Shown: piece after piece, positions 12,806 through 25,872 of the stretch
Position numbering within the stretch: position 1 is the stretch's first letter
How the letters are laid out: every line of letters starts with the position of its first letter
From: Typha latifolia
Taxonomy: Eukaryota; Streptophyta; Magnoliopsida; Poales; Typhaceae
Direction of reading: 5' to 3'
Assembly: GCA_019914945.1 (NCBI GenBank)
Contig: CM034099.1
Span: forward strand, 7,316,001-7,380,000
DNA: 64,000 bases
The notes under the pieces: model-generated
Database searches by the model: none
Told to the model about the DNA's origin: nothing
Seen by the model: the letters and a program-made list of their open reading frames with translations, nothing else
Made by a program: the position numbers and the translations under genes

Positions 12806-13639
12806 ATATATGTCCTTTGTTTTTTGGAAATGAAGTGATATGGAGTGATAATTAAGATTGTCAAATGTAATTAACTCTAAATTTAACTCGGTATACATGT
12901 TGCTCAATGTTTCAATTTAGTAAATAGGACGTTATGTTTATAAATAAATAAAAAAGAGTTTTACATGTAGAGTATTATTTTATAATTATCTCATAATTTA
13001 AAGGAATAGTAGTACTAAAGTAGTTGATCAACCAATACTACAAAATAAAAATTCTTCATGTTCGTACCACCTACGTACTAAAATGTACTAATTGTATTTT
13101 ATTAAGCAACTCTTAATTTATATACTTTCATTTATAATAATTTTAAGAGCAAGTGGCCACTTTGAGAATTATTTATTAGGTATACGTAACTATCGTTGCA
13201 CTTGCTATCATCTATATATACATTCACATATATACACTTCAATAAACCCATCAACTTCGTATTATAGTTGTCATGCAAGCTGGATAGTTTTCATGGTAGA
13301 ATATGTTAAAAACTATTGCTGTCAATATATATTCGAGCATTTATAATTATATATCCTTACTTTTTCTATTAAATAGCATGATAGAGTAGCCATAACTAAC
13401 TTATTTTATTAAATAATAAGTATACAGCTTGTTTAATTTTGGCAATATGCAATCATGGATGCATATATATTCTCTACAGCTCCAAATAAAGTACAAAAAG
13501 GGTGTTAGATAAGTCACAGACTTTGTCAAAGAGGAAGTCCAAAGAAATTAAAAAGTTTTCTCTAGGGTTTCATTGATTAATATAAGATGAATATATAGTA
13601 CTAATGTGTACATAAAAAAAATGGAAACAATAAGGTGTA
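12806..13639. other. AT-rich intergenic sequence
   Basis: No gene, RNA or clear repeat boundary is visible. Short open frames here have no family resemblance. Confidence 0.5.
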
Positions 13640-13935
13640 CATAATAGTAAATAAGGAATTAGAGGGTCATATCCTCATTAGTGCATAAAGATCCATACCG
13701 TCCAACTAACAAATAAATGAAGAAAATAAATTCACTTCACGCCCAAGATTTTAGTGAAGATATCAGCAAACTGCTCGCAAAGAAAAAAAAATAAAATAAA
13801 AGAAGTTGAGTAATCATAATCAACCTTATTATGAATAGTATGGTAATCAATTTCAATGAGTTTGTGAGAACTTAGATTCTTGACAATTTTCTTTGGTTTT
13901 TCATTGATCAATAACATAAATATATAGTGCAATGC
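13640..13935 (-). pseudogene. Fragment of a Ty1/copia retrotransposon (RNase H end of pol)
   Basis: Read on the minus strand it gives LIEIDYHTIHNKV followed, after degenerate sequence, by EQFADIFTKILG. These match the last part of copia RNase H (typically a HIEID.H.IRDKV block, then QLADIFTK.L). The downstream minus-strand sequence (13640-13700) resembles the short pol tail before the 3' LTR. No LTR or other pol domain is left beside it, so this is an old remnant. Confidence 0.7.
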
Positions 13936-13970
13936 TCTAATAAATAAATAATATACATATATATATATAC

Positions 13971-14010
<40 letters not shown>

Positions 14011-14498
14011 TTCCTTTTTAACTTCTTATTTTTGGGTGCTCATAAATCCTCATGGCCATCGTCAACTTGCTCATTAACATCACATGATGCTAAAACTTGG
14101 GACCAAATGGAAAGAGAGATTCATCAAAGTTCACATCAGAAGAATGTGATAGACGAAACCTAAAGTTTGTCCCTTTTTTTTTTCTTTTTGTGAAGGATGA
14201 GTAACTCATTTGATTTTATTTTTTTGTCCTTATTAGTTATTACCCAACATGTACATTCATTATTATACATATATATATGATTCTCTTGTAACTTAGTCCT
14301 TTATACATGTTAATAATTGTTCCATCTTCTTAATAGTTCCTTAGACCATATAAGATGGTGACATATATGTAGGCCGGTGGACAAATTAAAGCTTAATTTC
14401 TCTTGCGTCTTGGCCTCTTTCTATACTTTGTTTCCATGTCAAAAGATGGAATATTAGGAATATTGCACGCTTGTATTATTGGATTAGCACCCTCTTTT

Positions 14499-14529
<31 letters not shown>

Positions 14530-15280
14530 CAAAGTGCATGCAACCATACGACGACTTGGATAAGTTGTAATATGCTATCCACTAGCTATGCCACATACTA
14601 CGTGTCATTGTCTTAGGTTTTCTTTTCTTGCGTGTATATCTCTCTTTATTTGTTTGTATACCTTTTCTAAATTTTAAACCCATATATCCTTAACCGAGTT
14701 GTGCATGAATACCGTATAGGTTATATTTTGTCAGTATAACTTTCTTAGGAAAAAAGAAAATAGCTTTAAAACAAGACAAAATATATACAAACTAGAAGGA
14801 ATATATATATATATATATATATATTGCCATTTTTTATTAAAATTGATAAAAGTTATGAGTAGTTAGTTAGCTTTGAGAGTATTCATAAAAAAAAAGTAGA
14901 GATATTAAGATTTGCACACCAAAAAAAAAACGGTATATTATGCTCTTCTAATACCTTTATACTATTGAGATTAAGGTTATTTTGTACATAACTACCTACA
15001 CTTTTATTATATTATTATGAAAAACAAACCTCTTCGTTGGACGTTGACGCCAAAATAACCGCCCACAGACCACAAACCCCATGAAACTTATCGCCACCAT
15101 CATATGTTATTAAGGTCTTAAATCCCTGTCATCCACCACGTGGCACTCCCGTAGCCACGGAGTTCCGTTTACCTTTGAAGTTAAGAAACACTAATTATTT
15201 AATTAACACCCGAATGCCCCCAGCTTAACGTCACGCCAGGTAATTTCTCCCATTTGACGAGGGCGTTTTCGACCATAGGA
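13936..15280. other. AT-rich upstream region of the LURP-one-related gene
   Basis: Contains several microsatellites: (TA)n with (GA)n at about 13950-14010, (TA)n at 14505-14528 and (TA)n at 14801-14823. Nearer the gene (15040-15280) the GC content rises. A TTGACG W-box-like core is at about 15049 and an ACCACGTGGCAC G-box at about 15136-15147. These fit a promoter for a defence-linked family, but function is inference. Confidence 0.5.
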
Positions 15281-15282
15281 GG

Positions 15283-15290
15283 TATAAATA
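15283..15290 (+). promoter_or_regulatory. TATA box of the LURP-one-related gene
   Basis: TATAAATA, 83 bases upstream of the ATG at 15373 in a GC-rich proximal promoter. It predicts a start near 15315 and a leader of about 60 bases. Confidence 0.75.
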
Positions 15291-15372
15291 CCCTCTCCCT
15301 GGCGACCAGCAGAGACCTCGCCAGCGGTCTATCTCCTTCCTCTCTGATCCAGGCGGCCGGAACCCTAGAGGG

Positions 15373-16125
15373 ATGCCGAAGGTACACCCGAACGCCGACC
15401 CGTCGGAGGATACTATGCCTGCCGTATCCGGCGATGGCGTGGCGTTGCTGACGGTGTGGAGGAAGTCGCTCCTGTTCAACGGGAACGGGTTCACCGTCTT
15501 CGACGCGAAGGGCAATCTCGTCTTCCGCGTCGATAACTACGCGAAGGGGAGCGGCGGCGATATCGTCCTCATGGACGGCGCCGGTAACCCGCTCCTCACC
15601 TTTCGCCGCAAGGTGATTAGATCATCTATTGCTCTATTTTGCCCTTCTTTCTGCGTCCAATTTGGTCGGATATTTCTAGAGTTGTGCCTAAAATTTCTCG
15701 ATTTCAATTGAACAATTAAGTAAAGTTTCTTACCACATGTGAAGAAGCTGAGCCTGGTCGAGTGTTGGCAAATCTACGACGGCGAGGAGTCGGCGAAGCC
15801 GAGGTTCTCCGTTCGGAAGCACGTGAGCCTCCTCCACCCGAGCGCGCTGGCTCACGTGACGCCACACTCGTGCACGGCGAGGAGCGGCGGCGGGTGTGAG
15901 GTGGAGGGCTCCTACTCGGAGCGCCGCTGCGTCGTCTACGACGAGACGCGGCGGCAGCTCGCAGTCATTAGGCGGAAGGAGACTGCCACGGGAGGCGTCG
16001 CCATTGGCCTCGACGTCTTCCGCCTCGTCGTCGAGCCGGGGGTTGACGTGTCCTTCGCCATGGCCATCGTTATACTTCTCGACCAGATGTTTGGATCTCG
16101 TAGCTGGATGAGGCTACTTATTTAG
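15373..16125 (+). CDS. LURP-one-related (LOR, tubby-C2-like) protein, 2 exons, 206 aa
   Basis: LURP-one-related family protein with a single tubby-like C2 beta-barrel (DUF567). Family members include Arabidopsis LURP1, needed for basal defence against oomycetes; the biochemical role of most members is unknown. Coding exons are 15373-15612 and 15745-16125 with a 132-base phase-0 intron (AAG|GTGATT, then GTGAAG|AAGCTG). Visible family blocks are TVWRKSLLFNGNGFTVFDA, GNLVFRVDNYA, IVLMDGAGNPLLTFRRK (exon 1) and then KKLSLVECWQIYDGEE, PRFSVRKHVSLL, VEGSYSERRCVVYDE and SFAMAIVILLDQMFG near the C-terminus. That last helix is the usual end of the family, so the protein is complete. It most resembles the LOR8 type. 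Base composition is much richer in GC than the flanks. Confidence 0.93.
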
Positions 16126-16830
16126 AGGCTAATAAGTAATGAGAGGCTTTTTTCTTTTCTTTTCTTTTTCATGTCAATACTTTAAAACTTCTTGTGAAAA
16201 AAAAAACTCTCACATACTTGTAAATTGGCTTCGTTTTTTCCCAGAGTTTTTTTTTTTTGTTGTTGTTGTTCTTCCAGTATACCTGAGAAATAATTAAATC
16301 TAATTCTCAAATATTTTAAAATATAGAGGTTATATGGAACAAGAATTAAGCTGGAGTTTGGGGTTCTAATCACGGTTTAAAGTTTCACCTGAGATAAAAC
16401 AGTGATGGGGGGCTAAGGACGAAAGTATTAAGACGTTTTATTTTGACATTTATACTGACTGGATCACAATAAGTTAACTGGAGCCGAACCCAAAACTTCG
16501 AATCAAATTGTATTATTACCTTTCTACTGATGAGTATTTATTAAGCCCTGCTAAAATGAATCATACCATTATGTGCCCACCTGACGTATTATGCACGTAG
16601 TTGGTGAAAGTAACAAGTGGAGAAAGGAAAGCTGCGAGAAGACAAGCAGTAGCTAGAGAAATCATACCAAACGACTCAACCATTAGTTTCCTACACTCCT
16701 GTTATTGCATTTGATGATAACAATAATAACACACACATCTGTGCTTACCAGAGTGGGATCAAGACATGGATGTCTTACAGAATCTGAACACAGAGACATA
16801 TACAAGGTCTATCCTCACACACCCAGCTGC
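16126..16830. other. Intergenic sequence after the LOR gene
   Basis: Includes the likely LOR 3' UTR (T-rich, TTG repeat near 16258-16269). No other gene is seen. Confidence 0.5.
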
Positions 16831-18800
16831 AAAAGATATGATGTGAACTGACCATTAGTTGACTAAGAATGTTTTTCACGAAAATCACATAATCAGAGCA
16901 AGGATCAGTGCCCCTCAGCACACACGGTTATACTAATTTAGACAAACAGTGCTACCCTAACCAAAATTTTCTGGAGAGCGAGTTCACAGAATCAATATCC
17001 AATATCCATCCAACAGGAGCGGGGGCACAAAATTTGAGGGGGATTGGTAGAGCCTAAATTTTGGCTAGAGCCTAGTGGAGCAAAATGAGTTAACCATTAT
17101 CTGGTCCATATTTAGCCTTCGAACTCTTGAATAATGAAAAAAAATTTTAAAAAAAAATTATGATAGAGCATTTGGAGGGAGATGAACAGTCAAATTTTTC
17201 CGCAAGACTGCCTTCGCATGCTCATGATTCTCCCCAAAACTAACAGGGCTTCGGAAACATTTATTCCCACATAAGAGAAGGGTCTCCTTTTCAGACTTTT
17301 CCAACCTTTGTAATCATTAATTCTTTTCCCCTCTTCTCTTTCTCTCTGTAAATTCTTTCTTTCTAAGGGGCATTCATTCTGTGGAAGTTCTATACCAGTA
17401 TAGTTATGCTTGCATAACAAATATTATATCGATATAAGTTATTATAATATTTATTTATAAATTACTATACTGTATAATAATTATATTTGATGTAACATAA
17501 GGTTAAAATAATAATTTAATAAATGACTAAAATACTATTTATAATAGATGGATGAGAAGATGAGAGAAACAAGAAAGAGATACTAATGTAAGGAAGCTTA
17601 TACTAGTGTAAGATTTTTCTTGTTCTATAAAGTGAGCTCAGGCACAATATAATTGAGTTTTACCCTTTCTTCTCAAACAAAAATAAAATAAAAAATATAA
17701 TCCAACAAAGAGTAATAACTAGCAGCAGATTCCTACTCATGAAAAGCTGCTGCAGTCTGCAGCCAAGGGAACACGATACAGAACTGACTTAAAGATGTTT
17801 TAGCAACTAAAACATGCCTGAGCAAAACGACTGCTTTAATGAATGCACAGAATCTAAGAAGCTTCTGATGCTTGCAATAAGGCACTTACAGGTGGGCGTG
17901 CAGCAAAATGGCCCATGGCATCCAACTAACTGCACAATTAAATGCCAACAAAATCTACCTTAGCTCTTGCAAATAAAGTAGAGTATGACAGGCAATACTC
18001 AAGAAACACATTAAATCTGTTCCTGTCACACTTCACATACGATTGAATCATTGTTGACAATCAAAGAGCAAAAGCATGTGCAAAGGATGAGCAGAATCAC
18101 AAGTACAAGTGAGCCCACATGAATTGCCGATGAAGGAGGACTCATTCCTGTATCACTAGTTAGAATAAAACATTAGAAACTAGAATTCTTATAGGTTTTC
18201 GTTGTAATGGTTTTTTTAGAAGGCAATAGAAATTATGGCAGAGATGAAAGCAACAGGCTGCATAAGGAATTGCAAGTTGCAAAAGCGTTACCATTTGATA
18301 GAATAATCCTTTCGTAGCAACAGAGGATAGTGGAGAGCTCTGTTAGAAAAAAAGAAGCAACATCAAGCAATTATGCACTCTTATAAACTAGGGGAAGTCT
18401 ACATGCTCCAAGAAAAGAACGCAGCCTGACGTGTTCGAGTGCCTGCTGCAGAGGAAGTGGTCACTAACAAGGGCAACAGGTATCTGATATTAGGATGTAG
18501 AAACATGCTAATATTAGAGAATGCGATAACATTTCCATGAAAATTATAACAAACAAAAGAGAAATGACACAAATAGCATATAGATGTAGAAATAGAAAAG
18601 GCAATCTAAGACACCTTAGTGTTCGTCCACGGAGAGATTCTTGGGCAAGATTTTCATTGTTGTTGTCCTTGCAACGAACCAAAAGGAGGGCCTGAACAAT
18701 GCTAACTCTAGAACAGGTTCCTTGAGGCTTCCCAAAAATACCCCTCATTCCAGTCTATCAGCTCCAGCCTCCGGCACATGAAAGCATCTTGTTTGACGTC
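16830..18800 (-). repeat. Partial duplicate of the RPL10 3' half and its downstream flank
   Basis: This block aligns by eye with about 23370-24940. Shared anchors are CATCCAACAGGAG (16997 and 23550 areas), ATCCAACAAAGAGTAA (17700 and 23610), the exon 4 region (17854 and 23749), ATTAGGATGTAGAAACATGC (18488 and 24307) and the exon 2 region (18620 and 24760). Compared with the source it has an extra 0.65 kb (about 17040-17695) and lacks RPL10 exon 3 with intron 2. Similarity stops near 18800. This is DNA-level duplication, because introns are kept. Confidence 0.85.
17854..18797 (-). pseudogene. RPL10 partial pseudogene
   Basis: On the minus strand, 18797-18618 matches the end of RPL10 exon 2 ([17 protein letters not shown] against [17 protein letters not shown]). 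Exon 3 is missing. 17928-17854 matches exon 4 down to the same stop context (GAAGCTTCTTAG). Exon 4 has an extra base in CCATTTTGC that shifts the frame, and exon 2 has lost its donor and continues into intron 3 sequence. There is no promoter, exon 1 or 5' half of exon 2. It cannot make RPL10. Confidence 0.88.
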
Positions 18801-18897
18801 CTGTACCAAGCATTAAAGTTCAAAAAACTAAGTCTTTGAAAATGAAATGTTAAACTTGTGCAAAGCAATGATTGTATTTTTATATCAAAATGAATCT

Positions 18898-19942
18898 TGT
18901 TAGGTTTTTATTATTGGCAATTGTGTACAAAATATTCTAAGTGTATTTATACATGTATATGAGCTTTTATACAAGTCTAGAAAGTATCTGTTTTGAAGAA
19001 TTGCAAGATTATTGGAGAAGAGTTTATGAGTATATATCGCCTTCACACCACGTTCACAGCGCATTCACAGGGCGTTCATACAGACAGAGAGCAGCGTTCG
19101 CAAGCGCGTTCAAACGCAGATATATGCGTTCGCACAGACAGAAACACCGCGTTCACAAGCGCGTTCGAACGCGAGTACATACGTTCACACAGACAGAAAC
19201 ATCGCGTTCACAAGCGCGTTCAAACGCGAGCGAACGCGTTCGCACAGACAGTAAGTGATGTTTCTGCGCGCGTTCGAATGCAGCCTAGGCCGTTTGAACG
19301 CAACCTGTAAAAATCAAGCTGCCGCGTTCGAACGCACTTGGGCCCGTTCGAACACACTTGGGCCCGTTCGAACGCACCCGGGCCACGTTCGAACGCACCT
19401 ACGAAGTTTGTAATTTTTGGACTTTCGTGAGTTCGAATAAGACTTGGATTTGACTTTATCTTAGAGATCTTATATAAGTATAGTGATGCCCTAACTCTAT
19501 GGTGGTTGGTGAAGCAATTTTGAAGGAGACTTCTTGAGGCTACATCGTTTCTTCAACCAACAAGGTCCTTCTCATCTACAAAGCTTAATCTTTCGTCTTA
19601 AGGGCTATCTAGATGAAAGAATAATCTCGAGGGCTACTGAGGTTGGACATCAATCACGAGAAGCAGTGAATCATGGGTTCTAGCGAGCAAAACTGAGAGG
19701 AACAAAGTCGTTTGGATCGACGGGTTATTTTGTGAGTCGGTCTTGTAACTGCTACTATTCTAGTGATTGGTTTTGATCCAAGTTTGGATCCGTAGTTTTT
19801 TCCCGTTTGGGTTTTTTCCACGTTAAAATTTTGGCGTTCATCTCTACTTTCATTTTTTAATATTTCTTTCGATTTTATTTAAGCAAACGAGTGATATCAT
19901 TGCCTAGGGTTTAGATACATACGTGTGTTTAGGTGTTTTTTA
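18898..19942 (+). mobile_element. Probable solo LTR (copia-like) with palindromic arrays
   Basis: The stretch starts TGTTAGG after AATCT (18893-18897), and AATCT recurs at 19943-19947 as a possible 5-bp target duplication. It contains a TATA box (TATATAAG, 19471-19478). A leader-like T-rich end follows, with the CCCGTTTGGGTTTTTTCCACG signature near 19803 seen in many plant copia LTRs. No pol reading frame follows, hence a solo LTR. The expected CA end is not evident, so the right border is tentative. The left part carries the repeat arrays listed separately. Confidence 0.55.
19081..19400. repeat. Two arrays of the CG-rich palindrome GCGTTCGAACGC
   Basis: Array 1 (19081-19250) has about three units of 54-55 bases. 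Each opens with CAGACAG and contains GCGTTC..AAGCGCGTTC.AACGC. Array 2 (19323-19400) has about four units of roughly 20 bases of the form CGTTCGAACGCACTTGGGCC. The core is a perfect 12-base palindrome in several copies and varies in others. CpG density is far above the surrounding sequence. Confidence 0.85.
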
Positions 19943-19944
19943 AA

Positions 19945-21890
19945 TCTAATGTTAAGTATCAAACAATGTAAACAATAAAATTAGAGAGAAAGCGACATAA
20001 GTAATCACTGTAAATATCACCATATTCTCATTAGCACATAAGACACAGCCGCATCGCTAACAAGAAGTATCAAATTCCTCAAAATAAACAAAAGTATCAA
20101 ATGACATTTACTCAGTGGCATGGACCAAAATGTGCATTGAGGCATATAACTATATAAGTGATGGTATGTGTGCATGTACGTTATAGATAAGAGCAGAGCA
20201 TCAAACAACACAAGATATCCATGTATAGCACAAAAGTTAAATAACTACTGATCTCAACATGCTATGGATACACTATTAATAGATAGCAATTTATAAGATA
20301 TTGCATGGAGTGCTTGGTAATATACCACATGGTAAATACCAACATAGAATTCTATGCCCAATTATAGGCTACTGTTTAATAATAAAATAATACTCAAGTT
20401 ATGGACGTCCACTCGCCTGGATTTATTGGACACTATCTGAATGCACCAAGTCCAAGCGCTAAGAGTCTCCTCTCTCGAACCTCAAAGGTCCCAACTTAAA
20501 CTAATCCACAATGAGTCTGTTAGAATCATTCTCATTTGGTTAATTCCTCTACTAATAGGCGTTTGAATACATATATGGTGAAGGAAAGAGGGCCATACGT
20601 ACTGTGTTCAGGAGGAATGTTGGTGGAGAAAGGGAGGTGAGGGTTAGAGAGATGATATGCGCACTCATCATAAAGCCTTCACATTTCTTATACTTCATGG
20701 TTACAAGAATATTAAAGGGGAAGGAGGGCGATAGCAAGCTAGATAAGCAAAAAATATACACATATATCTATCTAGTCATGCGTACATATTTATACATGAC
20801 AAAACTTATAAATAACCGAATACCAAAATACAGACAAATGCATATATATATACACTTCATCCATAAGGATAATATAGCCATGCTTAGTTGTATAGGGTTG
20901 GTTCTAGAGAGAGCCAAAAAGAGTGATGAGCAAATTCTAAGTAATTTCTCCATACGGGAATGTTGAAATTAACAATATGAATGAAGGCTGTAACACATAA
21001 ATGAATGCAGTCTCGAACAACCTTGACATGCATGTCCATCTAATCAATCAAGGGATGTATCAAACCGAGTTCTTGATTCAAAGAAGGAAACTACAAAGTC
21101 TCTCCTTATTTACAAAAGGAGTTCAATAATGATGAGTATAAATCAGTGCAAAGGTAGGGTATTTAGGCTTTAGAATTTGGATCAAACTAGACACATTAAA
21201 GATTTCAATAGTAGAACATTTCATTAGGATCAACAAATCCAGATTGACTTTAAGTAATCGCAGAGATAAATTATACAGTCAAGCATGGTATACTTTATTT
21301 TTTAAGCCCACTTGTAGAGATTATTATATCCACCCTTGGTTAATAGAGTTCCAAAACTCCTGTAAACTAGACGTAAACGGCTTATGAGATAGTTAGAGAG
21401 AGAGAGAAGTGGTGAAGAAAAGAGAGTGGAAGAGAAGCTACCTACTGCGGTGACGACCACAGCAACGTCGATGAGAGCTACAGCGACTTTAGCTGCCGCG
21501 GCGGCGTTGGCTGCGGCAACGGCGGCTGAGACAAACAAGGCCGCGAGAGGAAGAAAATTAGAGAAGGGGCCGCAATTTTGTGAGAAGGGAGGGGAATTCT
21601 TTTATTATTATTATTATTATTCTTTTGCGGGGTGGGGGTGGGGAAGGTAATTTTGGGGTCAGGGGTTTAAACTGTTGTAGTATTGTGGCCAATGTTCTTT
21701 TATGGGGAAAAATTATATTTTACTACTGTATTACTTTACCCACTTATGATTATATTTAAATTTTAAAAAAAAATTCTAACATATTTGACCGTATCATAAG
21801 TCAAATTTAAAGATACTAGTTATAAAATATTAAATAAACTTCACAGTGCATCTAAAATTATATTGATTATATAACAAAGATATAATAAAA
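19945..21890. other. Intergenic sequence, no gene recognised
   Basis: AT-rich, with a low-complexity GC patch at about 21430-21560 coding for alanine-rich open frames on both strands, and a (TTA)n run near 21600-21620. I see no family match and treat the frames as chance. A gene here cannot be excluded without transcripts. Confidence 0.4.
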
Positions 21891-22321
21891 GGTTAACTAC
21901 ACTTTAATCTCTTATGATTTGGCTTAGTTTTACAAATCTACTCTGCTCTTAACCTTACATATATTGTCTTAAATAAAATGCATTTTACCATACAGAAGTT
22001 GAATTTGAAGATTTTTATTAAAAATAAAATTATAGATGATTTGATAGGCTTTCACATATATCTAAAATAATAATAATAATATAATTTTAGATGACAAAGA
22101 TAGACATACATATATTTAGTATATTTATAATATCTTTATCATTTAAAATCTAATTAATATTATTTTATATAAGCATATCTAATCTTTTATAACTGTCTAT
22201 GATTAAATATGATGAAAAAAAAGTACATTTTAGCCAGAACTATATGAGTGCTTAAGTTAAAAATATACACAAATTTTATGAAATTAAGTCAAACCACAAA
22301 GAAGTAAAATATAATTTTTAT
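21891..22321. mobile_element. Small Mutator-type MITE with perfect 9-bp target duplication
   Basis: The ends are inverted relatives: the left begins GGTTAACTACACTTTAATC..ATGATTTGGC, and the complement of the right end reads ATTATATTTTACTTC..GTGGTTTGAC. Both flanks carry ATAATAAAA (21882-21890 and 22322-22330), a perfect 9-base target duplication typical of Mutator-like insertions. There is no coding capacity, so it is non-autonomous. Confidence 0.75.
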
Positions 22322-22330
22322 ATAATAAAA

Positions 22331-23370
22331 ACATACATCTGATTAATATATTTATCATGTTTTTATTATTTAAAAACTATTTAGTATTATTTTAGATGCA
22401 CGAGCACGAAACATTTATTCAATTTTATAGAACTTTATTGATGATATTCAAATTCAACCTCTAATTTAGTTTAATATTTTAAGAAAAAGATTGTTGTAAT
22501 TTAGTCTATACTACAAGGGCGTAAATTAACATAAATAAAACTATAGGGTAAAAACCATCAGATAAAATATAATTTCACTTTCTTCCTTTATAATTGTCGA
22601 TACCATGTCCAATCGTGTTTAATGACCAAAATATAAGATTATCACAATCCCAAATGACCAAATATTGATACTAATTAAACCCCCGTTCACTTCTACCAGT
22701 TCCTATGTCCAGTAACTAATTAAGTCAGATATAGTAATAATATACTACACACTTACACAGTAATTGTATATATCACATAGTAATTAAAGATAGACATTTA
22801 AGGAAATATACGTTTTTATCAAGTCACTAATTACTAATATATCATTTAAAGTAATATACTAAGGGTAGAGTACATTTTTATAGTTGAGGGAGTAAAGTTG
22901 TACTGAATTAAAGTACCAAGAGAGTGTAATTAAGGCTATTTAAATTAATAAAAGAGTAGTGATATACTGATATCTTTGCTGATAGTAATATAGAAATTAA
23001 TAAAGAATATATTTAATTCCATATCATTAAATAATATAGGAAAGTTATGTTGCATTGTAAAATGGGGGGCTCTATCTCATGCCTGCTAAATGTACTTACA
23101 TGTTGTATATCATCACCAACACTGGAGAGATGTAATGTTTATCAAACAGGGCTTATTGTTAAACCCAAGTGAATTGTAAAAGAAATGATACCCGTCTAAA
23201 AGTTTCAATCACTCCCTCAGAGAGTATTTGCACCAAAAACAACAACAACAATATTAGACTCTCATAAGCACTTTCTATGTAAATTATATAGTCTAGTGGT
23301 GTTCCGGCTGCTCTCGACTTATAAAAAGACCCATTTGTGCTTAATGCTAGATATTTGCAACAAAAGAAAA
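22331..23370. other. AT-rich intergenic sequence downstream of RPL10
   Basis: No gene is seen. The complement of about 22560-22580 (ATTATATTTTATC) resembles the end of the neighbouring MITE family, which suggests further old insertions. The 3' flank shared with the RPL10 duplicate begins near 23370. Confidence 0.45.
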
Positions 23371-23748
23371 GAAGTGAACTAGCCATCAATTAACGATGTT
23401 CTCACTGAAAAGCACATAATCAAAGCAAAGAAGTAAAGCTCAAGCCCCGCAGCAAAAGTAGACCATTCATAACCTCACTAATACTACCTTTAGGCATAGA
23501 GTGCTCCACTGACCAAAATTTATACTGAAACAGAGTTCTCGAGATCGACATCAATCCAACAGGAGTTAGGGCACACAATGCGACAGAAACATAAATGTGC
23601 TAAAGCAACATCCAACAAAGAGTAAAACTAGCAGCAGACTCCTACTTATGAGAGAAGTTGCTGCAGGTAAGGGAACACAATACAGAATGAGACTTAAAGA
23701 TGTCTTAGCAACTAAAATAAGTCTGAGCAAAAGTACTGAGTCCAGAAT

Positions 23749-25721
<1,973 letters not shown>

Positions 25722-25802
25722 GGCGAAATCCTATTGAGGAACGACGGAGGCGAAGGCGTAGAAAAATAGTAAACCCTAAAAGGGCGAGACGCCAAGAAGA
25801 GC

Positions 25803-25870
25803 ATTATATAGAGAGATATCCTAGCCACGAAAACCCTAGGAGTGGCTTAAATGGGCCGCAATATGGGCCT
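25803..25870 (-). promoter_or_regulatory. RPL10 promoter: TATA box, telo-box and two site II elements
   Basis: On the minus strand, moving towards the gene, there are two GGCCCA site II elements (TCP-bound in plants; 25869-25864 and 25857-25852). A telo-box-like CTAGGGTTTT follows (about 25839-25830), then a TATA-like CTATATAATG (about 25811-25802), roughly 80 bases before the ATG. Site II plus telo-box is the standard layout of plant ribosomal protein promoters and links expression to growth. Confidence 0.8.
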
Positions 25871-25872
25871 TA

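Noticed and set aside
15199..15515. Minus-strand open frames over the LOR first exon
   Set aside because: Antisense shadows of a clear plus-strand gene with family motifs.
19081..19250. Possible CRISPR array
   Set aside because: Regular 54-55 base units, but the whole unit repeats without unique spacers, and this is plant nuclear DNA.
18941..19310. Two overlapping 105-codon frames rich in R, T and H
   Set aside because: They are products of the 54-55 base repeat array in the LTR.
21302..21650. Alanine-rich open frames on both strands
   Set aside because: A GCC/GCG-rich patch keeps several frames open at once; no recognised domain and no supporting exons nearby.
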